From: Lysobacter spongiicola DSM 21749 | GTDB taxonomy: Bacteria > Pseudomonadota > Gammaproteobacteria > Xanthomonadales > Xanthomonadaceae | Length of the DNA: 64,000 nucleotides | Assembly: GCF_900167055.1 (NCBI RefSeq) | Contig: NZ_FUXP01000002.1 | Coordinates: forward strand, 124,001 to 188,000 | Direction of reading: 5' to 3' | Part shown: one piece after another, positions 39,548 to 48,734 of the stretch | Layout of the letters: each line of letters opens with the position of its first letter | Position numbering within the stretch: position 1 is the first letter of the stretch | Notes under the pieces: model-generated | Told to the model about the DNA's origin: nothing | Seen by the model: the letters and a program-made list of their open reading frames with translations, nothing else | Databases searched by the model: none | Position numbers and translations under genes: made by a program

Positions 39548-40168
39548 ATGCCGCCCGACCCCACGCCGCCTGTACCGGCCGCTGCGCCAAGCATCCGGAT
39601 CCAGCCCCTGCCCTACGAGGCGCTGCTCGAGGCGCGCCCGCTGGCGGCCATCGATCTGGTGGTGGTGCACTGTACGGAGCTGCCGGACCTGGCCATGGCC
39701 CGCGAGTACGGCGAGCGCGTGCTGCACCCCTCGGGAACCGGCAACAGCGGGCACTTCTACATCGACCGCGACGGCTCGGTGCTGCAGTACGTCGAGCCCG
39801 GACGCATCGCCCACCACGTGCGCGGCTACAACCCCCGCTCCATCGGAATCGAGCTGGTGAACACCGGCCGCTATCCGGACTGGCTGCACGCCCGGCACCA
39901 GGCGATGGACGAGGCCTACCCGCCCGTCCAGGTACAGGCGCTGGTCGACCTTGCCTTGCATCTGCGGCGAACCCTCCCGTCTCTGCGCCATATCGCGGGC
40001 CACGAGGACCTGGACACGGAACAGGTGCCGGCCAGCGACGATCCTTCGCTGAACGTGGCCCGCAAGCGCGACCCCGGCCCGTTGTTCCCGTGGGCGCAGG
40101 TTCTCCGGGCAACCGGGCTGGAACGCCTGGCCGGCGAAGCCCGGGAAGCCGTGCCCCCGCCGCTATAA
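39548..40168 (+). CDS. N-acetylmuramoyl-L-alanine amidase (amidase_2/AmpD family)
   Basis: Protein of 206 residues with the zinc amidase fold shared with AmpD. VVVHCTELP gives the first histidine ligand, GHFYIDRDGSVLQYV and HHVRGYNPRSIGIELVN the core, and ARKRDPGPLFPW the last ligand with its lysine and aspartate. There is no signal peptide, so it should act in the cytoplasm on imported muropeptides, or be exported in an unknown way. In related bacteria AmpD links wall recycling to beta-lactamase. This gene is not next to ampE. Confidence 0.87.
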   Translation: MPPDPTPPVPAAAPSIRIQPLPYEALLEARPLAAIDLVVVHCTELPDLAMAREYGERVLHPSGTGNSGHFYIDRDGSVLQYVEPGRIAHHVRGYNPRSIGIELVNTGRYPDWLHARHQAMDEAYPPVQVQALVDLALHLRRTLPSLRHIAGHEDLDTEQVPASDDPSLNVARKRDPGPLFPWAQVLRATGLERLAGEAREAVPPPL

Positions 40169-40198
40169 TTGCCCGCTATCCCCACCGGCTGGCCCTGC

Positions 40199-41095
40199 AT
40201 GACCCCCCCCGTATCAGAGCTGATCGACCTGCTGTCGCTCGAGCGCCTGGAGGACAACCTCTTCCGCGGGCAGAGCCGCGACATCGGCACCAAGTATGTG
40301 TTCGGCGGACAGGTGCTGGGCCAGGCACTGTCGGCCAGCCAGGCGACGCTGAAGGAAGGCCGCACCGCCCATTCGCTGCATGCCTACTTCCTGCGCGCCG
40401 GCGACATCGACGCGCCGATCGTCTACCAGATCGACCGCACCCGCGACGGCGGCAGCTTCTCCGTGCGCAGGGTGACGGCGATCCAGCACGGGCAGGTGAT
40501 CTTCTTCATGGCGGCCTCGTTCCAGCAGGACGAGGGCGGCGCCGAGCACCAGCTGTCGATGCCCCAGGTCCCGATGCCGGAGGACATCGAGCCCGCCCCG
40601 GCGGTGCCGCAGAAGGTGCTGTCGACGTTACCGATCAAGGTCCAGCGCTGGTTGTCGCGACAGGGGCCGTTCGAGTTCCGCCACGTGTATCCGCGCGATG
40701 AGCTCAATCCGCCCAAGCGTCCGCCCTACCAGCAGGTCTGGTTCCGTCTCAACGAACGGGTGGGCGATGCGCCGGAACTCCACCGCGCCCTGCTCGCCTA
40801 TGCCTCGGATTTCCACCTGCTCGGTACCGCCACGTTCCCGCACGGCATCAGCTACTACCAGCCGAACGTGCAGATGGCCTCGCTCGACCACGCACTGTGG
40901 TTCCACCGTCCGTTCCGCGCGGACGAGTGGCTGCTGTACTCGATCGACGCACCGAGCGCGCAGGACTCCCGCGGCCTTGCACGCGGCCAGATCTACGACC
41001 GGCAAGGCCGACTCGTCGCCAGCACGGCCCAGGAGGGGCTGATCCGCGTGGTCGGGGATGCCGGCTCGGCGTCCCACGTCCCCGCAAAGGGCTGA
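40199..41095 (+). CDS. tesB: Acyl-CoA thioesterase II
   Basis: Protein of 298 residues with two hot-dog domains in one chain, as in E. coli TesB (286). The N-terminus ELIDLLSLERLEDNLFRG, then VFGGQVLGQAL and SLHAYFLRAGD, are typical. The catalytic Asp, Thr and Gln of the C-terminal domain are in the region MASLDHALWFHRP onward. It hydrolyses medium- and long-chain acyl-CoA. The ATG at 40199 is family-consistent; an ATG 30 bases upstream overlaps the amidase end. The next gene starts seven bases after its stop. Confidence 0.94.
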   Translation: MTPPVSELIDLLSLERLEDNLFRGQSRDIGTKYVFGGQVLGQALSASQATLKEGRTAHSLHAYFLRAGDIDAPIVYQIDRTRDGGSFSVRRVTAIQHGQVIFFMAASFQQDEGGAEHQLSMPQVPMPEDIEPAPAVPQKVLSTLPIKVQRWLSRQGPFEFRHVYPRDELNPPKRPPYQQVWFRLNERVGDAPELHRALLAYASDFHLLGTATFPHGISYYQPNVQMASLDHALWFHRPFRADEWLLYSIDAPSAQDSRGLARGQIYDRQGRLVASTAQEGLIRVVGDAGSASHVPAKG

Positions 41096-41101
41096 CCTGT
41101 C

Positions 41102-41938
41102 GTGCGCAAGGTCTTCAGCAGCCGACGGCTGGAAAACGCGGAGGGTGTGGCCGAGCTGTTGCGCAAGGCCGGGATCGAGGTGCGCATCACCAACGGACGC
41201 TCCTACCGGGGCAACCGTCGCGGCACCTTCAGCTATTCCGATCCGACTGCACCCGAGTCCGAGGTCTGGGTGGTCCGGTCCGAGCAGCAGTTGCCGGCGC
41301 GCGAGCTGCTCCGGGAAGCCGGGTTGATCGACTCCACCCGGCCCGGCGAAGGCTACAGCTTCCGTGCGCCGTTGGACGGCACGGCCGCGCGCACGCCGGC
41401 CAACCGGCGCCTGCTGCGCATCAAGCTCGGCCTGCTGGCCCTGATCGCCTTGGCGGTGGTACTGGCCGGCATCCACACCCTCAACCGCGTGGACCCGGAG
41501 CCGCAACTGGCGTCGCCGCCCTTCGACGGCAGCACCGCCGCCACCTTGCCGCCGGTCGCCCGCGCGGTCTTCGCCAGTGACGTCGTGGTCATCGACACCC
41601 CCGTCGCCTGCCTGGGCATCGACGGCGGCGATGCGAGCGAGCATTTGATCGAGACGCTGCCGCGCCAGGAGGCACTCCTGGTCCCGGCGACCTGGTGCGT
41701 CGAAGTCGCCGACGAAGCCCGCGGCAGCTTCCATCGCGCTTCGGGTAGTGAAGCCACCATCGTCGACGTGCATGCCTTCCGGCCTACCGCTCCCGACCGC
41801 GGCACGGTCGAAGTCAGCGCCTACCACCACCGGTCGTGGGCCAGCTACAAGACCCTGGAGGTGGCCCGCATCGAAGGCGAGTGGCAGGTCGTGGACGTGG
41901 TGAAGCACGTCGAAAGCCGCGGTTTGATGGGGTTCTGA
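41102..41938 (+). CDS. Membrane-anchored protein of unknown function with DUF2007-like N-terminus
   Basis: Protein of 278 residues starting at GTG (41102), six bases after the tesB stop. Residues 1-80 (VFSSRRLENAEGVAELLRKAG and VWVVRSEQQLPARELL) look like the small putative signal-transducing DUF2007 domain, which often sits at membrane proteins. One transmembrane helix lies at about 105-125, followed by an extracytoplasmic domain of 150 residues with two cysteines. I know no function for this architecture. It lies just upstream of the membrane-fused sigma factor gene, 67 bases apart. Confidence 0.72.
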   Translation: MRKVFSSRRLENAEGVAELLRKAGIEVRITNGRSYRGNRRGTFSYSDPTAPESEVWVVRSEQQLPARELLREAGLIDSTRPGEGYSFRAPLDGTAARTPANRRLLRIKLGLLALIALAVVLAGIHTLNRVDPEPQLASPPFDGSTAATLPPVARAVFASDVVVIDTPVACLGIDGGDASEHLIETLPRQEALLVPATWCVEVADEARGSFHRASGSEATIVDVHAFRPTAPDRGTVEVSAYHHRSWASYKTLEVARIEGEWQVVDVVKHVESRGLMGF

Positions 41939-42005
41939 GCGCGCGAGGGGTTCGCGGTCACGTTTCGGGCGGCTGGGCGTCCCTGGAGCAAAAGGAGGAC
42001 ACGCC

Positions 42006-43169
42006 ATGCTTTCCGATTCCATCGCCCCGCCCCGACCCCTCGACAGCTTGATCGAAGCCCAGCTGCCTGCTGCGGCCTCCGGAGACAGCGCGGCCTACGG
42101 CCGGATCGTCGCAGCGTGCCAGAACTCCGTTACCGCCATCGCCCTGGCCATCGTGCGCGACGTACCAGCCAGCGAGGACATTGCGCAGGAGGCCTTCCTC
42201 AGTGCCTGGCAGAACCTCAGGCGCCTGCAGAACCCTTCCAGCTTCCTGCCGTGGCTGCGGCAGATCACCCGGAACCTCGCGCGCGACCACCTGCGCGCCC
42301 GCGGACGCTCCCCCAGGACCATCCAGGACGCCGATGCAGCCATCGCAATGGCGGCCGATCCCGATCCCTGCCCTGCGCAACGGGCGCTGGACGAGGAACG
42401 GAACGCAGTGGCCAGAGAGCTGATTTCCGCCCTGCCCGAGGACAGTCGCGAAACACTGCTGCTGTACTACCGCGAAGGCCAGAGCAGCCGGCAGGTTGCG
42501 GTCCTGCTGGGATTGTCGGACGAGGCGGTGCGAAAGCGGTTGTCCCGCGCCCGGGCCTCGGTCCGCGCGGCCCTGCTGGATCGCTTCGGCGAGTTCGCAC
42601 GCGGGTCGGCGCCATCGGCCGCATTCGCTTCGATGGTGGCCACGGCGGTTGCGGTCGCCAGCCCACCCGCAGCTGCATCCGGCATTCTCACGGCTGCGGC
42701 AGCCACGGCCGGCGCAAAGACATTCGGACAGGTGTTGCTGGGTGCGGCAGGCAGCATCGGCTTCGCGCTGGTCGGCGGCTTCGCCGGCATCTGGTTGGGC
42801 CTGCGCAGCCAGCTCAAGGGTGCGCTCGACGATGCGGAACGGCTGGCCCTTGTGCGCAGTGCAGTCGTGTCCGCGCTCGCGTCCGTCGCATTCGTCGTCG
42901 CCCTGGTGTTCATCAGCCGGTATGACCAGGACTGGGAGTGGCCCTTGCTTGCCACGCTCGCTTTCATGGGCGTGGTGTTCTACCAGGCCCTCGTGGTGCA
43001 GCCACGCGTAATGGCAAGGCGCCACGCCATGGAGGCCAGGCGGGATCCCGCCGCGGCCGCGGCGCGCAGGCGGAAGGAGAGGTGGACCTGCAGGATCGGC
43101 GCGACTCTGGGTTTCATCGCCGCCATCAGCGGACTGTTGGCGGGGTTGATCAGTTCCGGACGCCTTTGA
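42006..43169 (+). CDS. ECF sigma factor fused to a C-terminal membrane domain
   Basis: Protein of 387 residues. Sigma region 2 (about 26-100; DIAQEAFLSAWQNL, the -10-contacting helix) and region 4 (about 134-192; SSRQVAVLLGLSDEAVRKRLSRA) are complete. The rest, about 200-387, holds four likely transmembrane helices (near 244-266, 284-304, 312-332 and 363-383) with short loops. The sigma is thus tied to the membrane by its own chain instead of an anti-sigma factor. The ATG has a very strong ribosome site (AAAGGAGGACA). No anti-sigma gene is adjacent. Extended ECF sigmas with membrane tails are known, but their signals are not. Confidence 0.85.
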   Translation: MLSDSIAPPRPLDSLIEAQLPAAASGDSAAYGRIVAACQNSVTAIALAIVRDVPASEDIAQEAFLSAWQNLRRLQNPSSFLPWLRQITRNLARDHLRARGRSPRTIQDADAAIAMAADPDPCPAQRALDEERNAVARELISALPEDSRETLLLYYREGQSSRQVAVLLGLSDEAVRKRLSRARASVRAALLDRFGEFARGSAPSAAFASMVATAVAVASPPAAASGILTAAAATAGAKTFGQVLLGAAGSIGFALVGGFAGIWLGLRSQLKGALDDAERLALVRSAVVSALASVAFVVALVFISRYDQDWEWPLLATLAFMGVVFYQALVVQPRVMARRHAMEARRDPAAAAARRRKERWTCRIGATLGFIAAISGLLAGLISSGRL

Positions 43170-43178
43170 CGGCGGGGC

Positions 43179-43217
43179 AAAAAAAGAAGACCCGTGCCGC
43201 GGAGACTGCGGCACGGG
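43179..43217 (-). terminator. terminator of the EF-hand gene
   Basis: A 10-bp stem (43191-43200 with 43208-43217, arms cccgtgccgc and gcggcacggg) is followed on the minus strand by TCTTCTTTTTTT. It also lies just after the sigma-factor gene and could stop that transcript in reverse less well. Confidence 0.88.
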
Positions 43218-43249
43218 CCAAGCGGTTCCACCCGATCTTGCTCTGGCGG

Positions 43250-43894
43250 TCAGCGATGCCGCGGAGCCAGGTCGCTGCGCGTGAGGTAGCCGTCGCGGTC
43301 CTCGTCGAGGAAAGCGAAGGCCTTGGCCTTGTGCTCCCAGCCCGCCTCGACTTCGGCGCGGCTCAACCGGCCGTCGCCATTCGCATCGGCCTGCTTGAAG
43401 CGGGTTTCGAAGCGTTCGGCCGCCTTGGCCCGGTGTTCGCTCCGGCGTTGATCCGCCGAGGCCATCAATTCGCTGCGGACCAGGTAGCCATCGCGGTTGC
43501 CGTCGATCTGGTCGAAGCGTCCGGCGAGGCGGGAATCCTCCGCTTCGGCCTTGCTGATCCGGCCATCGCCATCGGTGTCCATGGCGATGATGTGTCCGAA
43601 CGGTCCGGAGCCGCGACGTCCCATGCCCTTGTGCCGGCTGCCGTGGCCGCGACCGAACTCGCCGCGTTCCAGGCGACCATTGCCGTCCGCGTCGAGTTCG
43701 GCGAAACGCGCCGCGAGGCGCGGATGGGCTGCCGCCTCGGCGGCGTCGACGGCGCCGTCGCCATTGGTGTCCAGTTGGAACTTGCCATCCGCCTTGCCGC
43801 GATGCCCGTCGGCGGACGGCGGCGCGGCAAAGGCAGCACCGGCCATTGCGATGGATGCCGCGAGGATGGAAAGGCGGACCAGGGAGATATTCAT
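43250..43894 (-). CDS. Exported EF-hand calcium-binding protein with six loops
   Basis: Protein of 214 residues. A signal peptide of about 23 residues (ends AAFA) precedes six canonical D-x-D/N-x-D/N-G loops, starting at residues 42, 68, 106, 131, 170 and 197 (for example DTNGDGAVDAAE and DTDGDGRISKAE). They come as pairs with basic linkers in between, so the protein is likely a periplasmic calcium sensor or buffer. Exported EF-hand proteins are common in Xanthomonadaceae and mostly unstudied. It has its own terminator and is divergent from bpt. Confidence 0.88.
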   Translation of the reverse strand: MNISLVRLSILAASIAMAGAAFAAPPSADGHRGKADGKFQLDTNGDGAVDAAEAAAHPRLAARFAELDADGNGRLERGEFGRGHGSRHKGMGRRGSGPFGHIIAMDTDGDGRISKAEAEDSRLAGRFDQIDGNRDGYLVRSELMASADQRRSEHRAKAAERFETRFKQADANGDGRLSRAEVEAGWEHKAKAFAFLDEDRDGYLTRSDLAPRHR

Positions 43895-44044
43895 GCGGGA
43901 GCTCCTGCGTTGGCACCGACGTGGCGCGCGTGATGGGGTAAACGACCACCGCGCGTAGCGGTTGACGCCACCGCCGATCCGTTCAGTTGACTTTCACCGA
44001 ACTGGCATCACCGGCATCACGCTGGCCGGCGCTATGCTGGTGCC

Positions 44045-44797
44045 ATGGGCAACACCCCTAGCCAGGACACCGAAGAGCTGCGCCTGTTCCACACCGGGGA
44101 GCACCCGTGCGGTTATTGGCCCGACCGCCTGGCGCGGGACCTCGTGCTGGACCCGCGGGACCCGCGACTGGCCGAGCGCTACGCCATGGCGCTGGGGTGG
44201 GGCTTCCGGCGCTCCGGCGACATCGTCTACCGGCCGCATTGCCACGGCTGCCGCGCCTGCGTGGCGGTCCGCATCCCGGTGGCGCGGTTCCGGCCGGACC
44301 GGAGCCAGCGTCGCTGCCTCGTCCGCAACGCCGCTGTCGAAATGCGGATACAGCCGGCACGGCGCACGGAAGAGCAACTGGCCCTGTACCGCCGCTACCT
44401 GAAAACCCGGCATCGGGACGGCGGCATGGACGACCATGGCGCCCGCGAGTTCGAACAGTTCCTCATCGGGCGCTGGAGCGAGGGACGTTTCCTCGAACTT
44501 CGGGAGCGCTCCAAGGAAGGGCCCGGCCGATTGCTCGCGGTGGCGGTGACCGATGTCGTGGAAGACGCGCTGTCCGCAGTCTATACCTTCTACGAGCCCG
44601 AGGCCGCCTTCCGCGGGCTGGGCACGCTGGCGATCCTCAAGCAGATCGAATGGGCGCGCCGGGAAGGGCGCGACCACCTGTACCTGGGCTACTGGATTGG
44701 CGGACACGGCAAGATGGATTACAAGAAGCGGTTCCGCCCGCTGGAGGGCTTTGACGGCCGTGCCTGGCGCGACCTCGATTTCGGAGACACTGCATGA
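44045..44797 (+). CDS. bpt: Aspartate/glutamate leucyltransferase (Bpt), N-end rule
   Basis: Protein of 250 residues that transfers leucine from Leu-tRNA to N-terminal Asp or Glu of proteins, marking them for ClpS-ClpAP. The conserved cysteine cluster [12 protein letters not shown], the segment [12 protein letters not shown], and [19 protein letters not shown] are family marks. The start MGNTPSQ is preceded by no strong ribosome site; the gene begins 150 bases from the divergent EF-hand gene. A lipoprotein gene overlaps its end by four bases. Confidence 0.93.
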   Translation: MGNTPSQDTEELRLFHTGEHPCGYWPDRLARDLVLDPRDPRLAERYAMALGWGFRRSGDIVYRPHCHGCRACVAVRIPVARFRPDRSQRRCLVRNAAVEMRIQPARRTEEQLALYRRYLKTRHRDGGMDDHGAREFEQFLIGRWSEGRFLELRERSKEGPGRLLAVAVTDVVEDALSAVYTFYEPEAAFRGLGTLAILKQIEWARREGRDHLYLGYWIGGHGKMDYKKRFRPLEGFDGRAWRDLDFGDTA

Positions 44798-46074
44798 AGC
44801 TGCCGCTTCGTCCGCCTTGCCTGGCCCCGTCGAACACCCGGTTCCGGAAGGCACTCGCCCCGCTGGCCATGCTGGTGGGGACGGTACTCCTGTCGGGCTG
44901 CCTGCGGGTGGCGGTGCACGGCGACCCGGAGGCCTACATGGACAATGCCGACAGCCCCCCCGGACAGGCCCTGCGCGTGGCGACCTACAACACGTCGCTG
45001 TATGAGAATGAGGCCGGCGGCCTGGTGCGCCGGCTTGCCGCACAGGATCCGGAGGCGCGCCGCATCGCGGCCCTCCTGCAGCGCACGCGGCCGGACGTCG
45101 TGCTGCTCAACGAATTCGACTACGACGCCAATGGGCGGGCGGCCGACCTGTTCCAGCGCGACTACCTCGAAGTCGCCCAACCGGGAGGCGGAGAACCACT
45201 GAGTTACCGGTATCGCTACCTCGCCCCCGTCAACACCGGCGTGCCCAGCGGGCTCGACCTGGACGGCAACGGCGAGGTCGGCGGCGCCGGTCGCGAACGT
45301 GGCAACGATGCCTGGGGCTACGGGTTGCACCCGGGGCAATACGGCATGCTGGTGCTATCGCGCCATCCGATCGACGAAGCGGGAGTTCGCACCTTCCAGC
45401 AGCTTCGCTGGAGTGCCATGCCTGGCGCACGTCGCCCGGTGGATCCGGTGACGGGCGCATCTTGGTATCCGGAACCGGTGTGGAGCCAGCTGAGGCTGTC
45501 GTCGAAATCACACTGGGACGTGCCGATCCGCAGTCCCTTGGGCACGGTGCACCTGCTGGCCGCCCACCCGACGCCGCCGGTCTTCGATGGTCCCGAGAAC
45601 CGCAATGGCCTGCGCAACGCGGACGAGATCCGCCTGTGGGCCGAGTACATCGATCCCGCCCCGGCCCCGTGGATCTGCGACGACCGGGGACGCTGCGGTG
45701 GACTGGCGGAAGACGCGTCGTTCGTGGTGGCGGGTGACTACAACGCCGACCCCTCCGACGGCGACGGCGTAGCCGGTGCGATGGCCCAGCTGCTCGATCA
45801 CCCTCGGGTCAATGCCGGCTTCGTGCCGCGCAGCGAGGGTGCGGTGCAGCGGGCAGCCGAACGGAGCGTGCCCCGGGACGGTGACGTGGCCGCCCATACC
45901 GGGGATTTCGGGCCGAAGGCAGGCACCCTGCGGCTGGACTACGTGCTGCCCTCGGCGGATCTGCAGGTGGTCGACGGCGGCGTTTTCTGGCCGCGCCCGG
46001 ACCAACCAGAGGCCGCGATCGCCGGTGCCAGCGACCACCACCTGGTCTGGCTGGACCTCAAGCGCCCGGAGTAG
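44794..46074 (+). CDS. Endonuclease/exonuclease/phosphatase-family lipoprotein
   Basis: Protein of 426 residues. A signal region ends in a lipobox (LLSGC, about residue 33), so it should be anchored outside the inner membrane. The body has the metal-dependent phosphoesterase marks [35 protein letters not shown] and [12 protein letters not shown] loop DLDGNGEVG looks like a calcium site. Substrate may be a nucleic acid or lipid phosphate. It is translated through an ATGA overlap with bpt. Its 3' end overlaps the convergent gene at 46058 by 17 bases. Confidence 0.83.
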   Translation: MKLPLRPPCLAPSNTRFRKALAPLAMLVGTVLLSGCLRVAVHGDPEAYMDNADSPPGQALRVATYNTSLYENEAGGLVRRLAAQDPEARRIAALLQRTRPDVVLLNEFDYDANGRAADLFQRDYLEVAQPGGGEPLSYRYRYLAPVNTGVPSGLDLDGNGEVGGAGRERGNDAWGYGLHPGQYGMLVLSRHPIDEAGVRTFQQLRWSAMPGARRPVDPVTGASWYPEPVWSQLRLSSKSHWDVPIRSPLGTVHLLAAHPTPPVFDGPENRNGLRNADEIRLWAEYIDPAPAPWICDDRGRCGGLAEDASFVVAGDYNADPSDGDGVAGAMAQLLDHPRVNAGFVPRSEGAVQRAAERSVPRDGDVAAHTGDFGPKAGTLRLDYVLPSADLQVVDGGVFWPRPDQPEAAIAGASDHHLVWLDLKRPE

Positions 46075-46402
46075 CCTCGGGGTCCGGCACCACGGGCTTG
46101 CCGTCCGAAGCCTGTCGGGTCGACTCCACCGCGATGCGCGGGCCGAAGCCGAACGACTCGTCGCTGCGCGCGGACACCACCATGCGCACCATGCTGGTGG
46201 GTACCATCAGCTCGAGCTCGACCGCGGCACCGGAGGTGGTGCGGCCGTCCAGGACCATCTTCGCCAGTGCACCGCCGGTGTCGACGTTGCGGCAGATCAC
46301 GTGGGCGCCGTCTCCTTCGCCCTGGAGGTAGGGCTTGATCGCCTCCCCCAACGCTTCGATGGCCTGGGGGAAAAAGAAGATCGCGTAACCGTTGTTGTCC
46401 AT
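46058..46402 (-). CDS. Small conserved protein of unknown function
   Basis: Protein of 114 residues with no signal peptide. The sequence begins MDNNGYAIFFFPQAIEALGE, followed by a beta-rich region (AAVELELMVPTSMVRMVVSA). The ATG at 46402 has GGAG nine bases upstream. Its end overlaps the convergent lipoprotein gene. purT begins upstream on the same strand and ends at 46426, so the two are probably co-transcribed. I recognise no domain. Confidence 0.66.
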   Translation of the reverse strand: MDNNGYAIFFFPQAIEALGEAIKPYLQGEGDGAHVICRNVDTGGALAKMVLDGRTTSGAAVELELMVPTSMVRMVVSARSDESFGFGPRIAVESTRQASDGKPVVPDPEATPGA

Positions 46403-46425
46403 CAATGACTCCGTGTGGGGCTGCG

Positions 46426-47625
46426 CTATCGCAGCTCGATGTGCAGGCATGCGGCGGCGTCACGCGCTTTCCGCCTGGCCTGCTCGATGTCGTCGCCCAG
46501 CGCCAGCGTCACCGCGACCCGGCGCTGCCCGTCGACGCCAGGCTTCCCGAACAGGCGCAGTTGCGTATCGGGCTCCTGCAGCGCGGCATCCACGCCCGAG
46601 AAGATGGGCACCCCTTGGCCGCGGGCCAGTACCGCACAGGAGGCGGCCGGGCCGAGCGAGCGAATCGCCGGGATCGGCAGCCCGAGGATCGCGCGGGCAT
46701 GCAGTGCGAACTCGCTCAGGTCCTGCCCCGCCAGGGTCACCAGGCCGGTGTCATGCGGCCGGGGCGATACCTCGCTGAACCAGACCTCGTCGCCGCGGAT
46801 GAAGAACTCCATCCCGAACACGCCCCAGCCGCCGAGATCATCGGCCACCCGGCGCGCAATGTCGCGGGCCCGTTCCAACGCCAGGGCGGACATCGGTTGC
46901 GGCTGCCAGCTCTCGCGGTAGTCACCGTCTTCCTGGGTATGGCCGATGGGTTCGCAGAAGCTGGTGCCGCCAGCGTGGCGCACGGTGAGCAGGGTGATCT
47001 CGTAGTCGAAGTCCACGAAACCTTCGACGATGGCCCGGCCCGCGCCGGCCCGCCCCCCGCTCTGCGCGTACGCCCAGGCCGCATCGATCTCTCCACTGCT
47101 TCGCACCGTCGACTGGCCCTTGCCCGACGAGGACATCACCGGCTTGACCACGCAGGGCAGGCCGATCGCCTCGACCGCTTCGCGGTAGTCCTCCAGCGTG
47201 TCCACGAACCGGTACGGGGAAGTCGGCAGCCCCAGCGTCTCCGCGACCAGCCGCCGGATCCCTTCACGATCCATGGTCAGGCGGGCTGCACGCGCGGTGG
47301 GGATGATCCGGACATCGCTGCCACGCTGGGCGAATTCACGCTCCAGTGCCACCAGGGTCTCGGTATGGATGGCTTCGATCTCGGGCACGATCAGCGCGGG
47401 CCGCTCGGCGGCGACCAAAGCACGCACCGCTGCACCGTCGAGCATGTCGAGCACGTGGCTACGGTGGGCAACCTGCATCGCAGGGGCATTGGCGTAGCGA
47501 TCGGCCGCGATCACTTCGGCGCCGAAACGCTGCAGCTCCAGCGCGACTTCCTTGCCGAGCTCGCCCGAGCCGAGCAGCAATACGCGGAAGCCATGGGGAG
47601 ACAGTGGAGTGCCGATGGTGACCAT
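46426..47625 (-). CDS. purT: PurT, formate-dependent GAR transformylase
   Basis: ATP-grasp enzyme of 399 residues that uses formate and ATP to formylate glycinamide ribonucleotide in purine synthesis. The N-terminal preATP-grasp fold ([22 protein letters not shown]), the ATP-lysine loop [12 protein letters not shown] and the metal-binding VSPRPHDTG region are clear. The ATG at 47625 gives the family length, but no ribosome site is visible. It is divergent from the lipoprotein gene at 47719. Confidence 0.96.
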   Translation of the reverse strand: MVTIGTPLSPHGFRVLLLGSGELGKEVALELQRFGAEVIAADRYANAPAMQVAHRSHVLDMLDGAAVRALVAAERPALIVPEIEAIHTETLVALEREFAQRGSDVRIIPTARAARLTMDREGIRRLVAETLGLPTSPYRFVDTLEDYREAVEAIGLPCVVKPVMSSSGKGQSTVRSSGEIDAAWAYAQSGGRAGAGRAIVEGFVDFDYEITLLTVRHAGGTSFCEPIGHTQEDGDYRESWQPQPMSALALERARDIARRVADDLGGWGVFGMEFFIRGDEVWFSEVSPRPHDTGLVTLAGQDLSEFALHARAILGLPIPAIRSLGPAASCAVLARGQGVPIFSGVDAALQEPDTQLRLFGKPGVDGQRRVAVTLALGDDIEQARRKARDAAACLHIELR

Positions 47626-47718
47626 GGAGCGCCGGAGGATGAAGGAAGCCCACAGTCTAACTTCCGTGCCCGCACCGGCGGCTGTCCATGCACGGCGACC
47701 CCGTGCCATCCTTCCGCC

Positions 47719-48666
47719 ATGCTCCGCTCCAACCACCCGGTGATCCGCTCTGCTGGCCGCGCCATGGCCACGGGCCTGTTGATCCTGGCGGCCGCCTGCA
47801 CGCAGCCGGTCGAGGAGGAGCGCCTGCCCGAACCCCGCCTGGAGGGCGTGCTGCTGGACATGCAGCTCAGCGAGGTCAGCGGGCTTGCCGCCTCCCGGCA
47901 ACATGAAGGCATCGTCTGGCTGCACGACGATGGCGACAACCCTGCGCGGCTTTTCGCGGTGAATACCTCCGGACGCCGCGTCGCCACTTTCGGCATCGAC
48001 GGCGTCACCAAGACGGATTGGGAAGACATCGCAGCGTTCGAGCTTGAGGGCCGTCATTACCTGCTGCTGGCCGACACTGGCGACAACGGCGGACTCCGGC
48101 GCACCCTGCAACTGCACGTGATCGAAGAGCCCGGCAGCTTGACCAATGCCCGCCTCACGCCGGCCTGGTCGCTTGCTTTCCGCTGGCCGGACGGTGCCCG
48201 CGACTGCGAAGCCGTGGCGGTCGATGCCGAACGGGGCGAAATCCTGCTGGTATCCAAGAAACGCGAGCCACCGGAGCTGTTCACGCTCCCCCTGCGCCCC
48301 GGGAGCCAGCGATTGCTGACCGCGCGCCCTGCAGGCTTGCTCGCGGGTGTGCCCAACCCAACACCGGGGCCGGACGGCGGGCAGCCATCCGGCCGCTCCC
48401 GCTACGATGCCCAGGTGACCGCCGCGTCGGTCTCGCCGGATCGTCTTACGCTCGCGGTGATGACCTATCGGCACCTGCTGCTCTATTCCCGCGAACCGGG
48501 CGCGAACTGGACCTCCGCCGTCGAGTCGCAACCGGCCACCAGCGAGCTGCCCTGGCTCCCCCAGGCCGAGGCGCTGGGCTGGTCCGCCGACGGTAGTGCC
48601 CTGTACGCCACCGGCGAGTTCATCCCGGCACCGCTGTATCGGATACCGGCGCAGCCAGCCGACTGA
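47719..48666 (+). CDS. Beta-propeller-like lipoprotein of unknown function
   Basis: Protein of 315 residues. A signal segment ends in LAAACT with a lipobox cysteine, so it is probably lipid-anchored. The body has repeating short strands with D-D-G and D-T-G-D-N turns ([27 protein letters not shown]), which suggests a beta-propeller of the SdiA-regulated/esterase-like phytase kind. Catalysis is not shown. The ATG at 47719 lacks a strong ribosome site; a second ATG (MATGLLIL) is 42 bases later and would also leave a signal peptide. Confidence 0.73.
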   Translation: MLRSNHPVIRSAGRAMATGLLILAAACTQPVEEERLPEPRLEGVLLDMQLSEVSGLAASRQHEGIVWLHDDGDNPARLFAVNTSGRRVATFGIDGVTKTDWEDIAAFELEGRHYLLLADTGDNGGLRRTLQLHVIEEPGSLTNARLTPAWSLAFRWPDGARDCEAVAVDAERGEILLVSKKREPPELFTLPLRPGSQRLLTARPAGLLAGVPNPTPGPDGGQPSGRSRYDAQVTAASVSPDRLTLAVMTYRHLLLYSREPGANWTSAVESQPATSELPWLPQAEALGWSADGSALYATGEFIPAPLYRIPAQPAD

Positions 48667-48734
48667 ACGGCGTCTCCTTGCTCCGCCTGCGCGCGAGCGG
48701 GACAATGGCCCACTTGCCGTCCGATGCCGTATTG

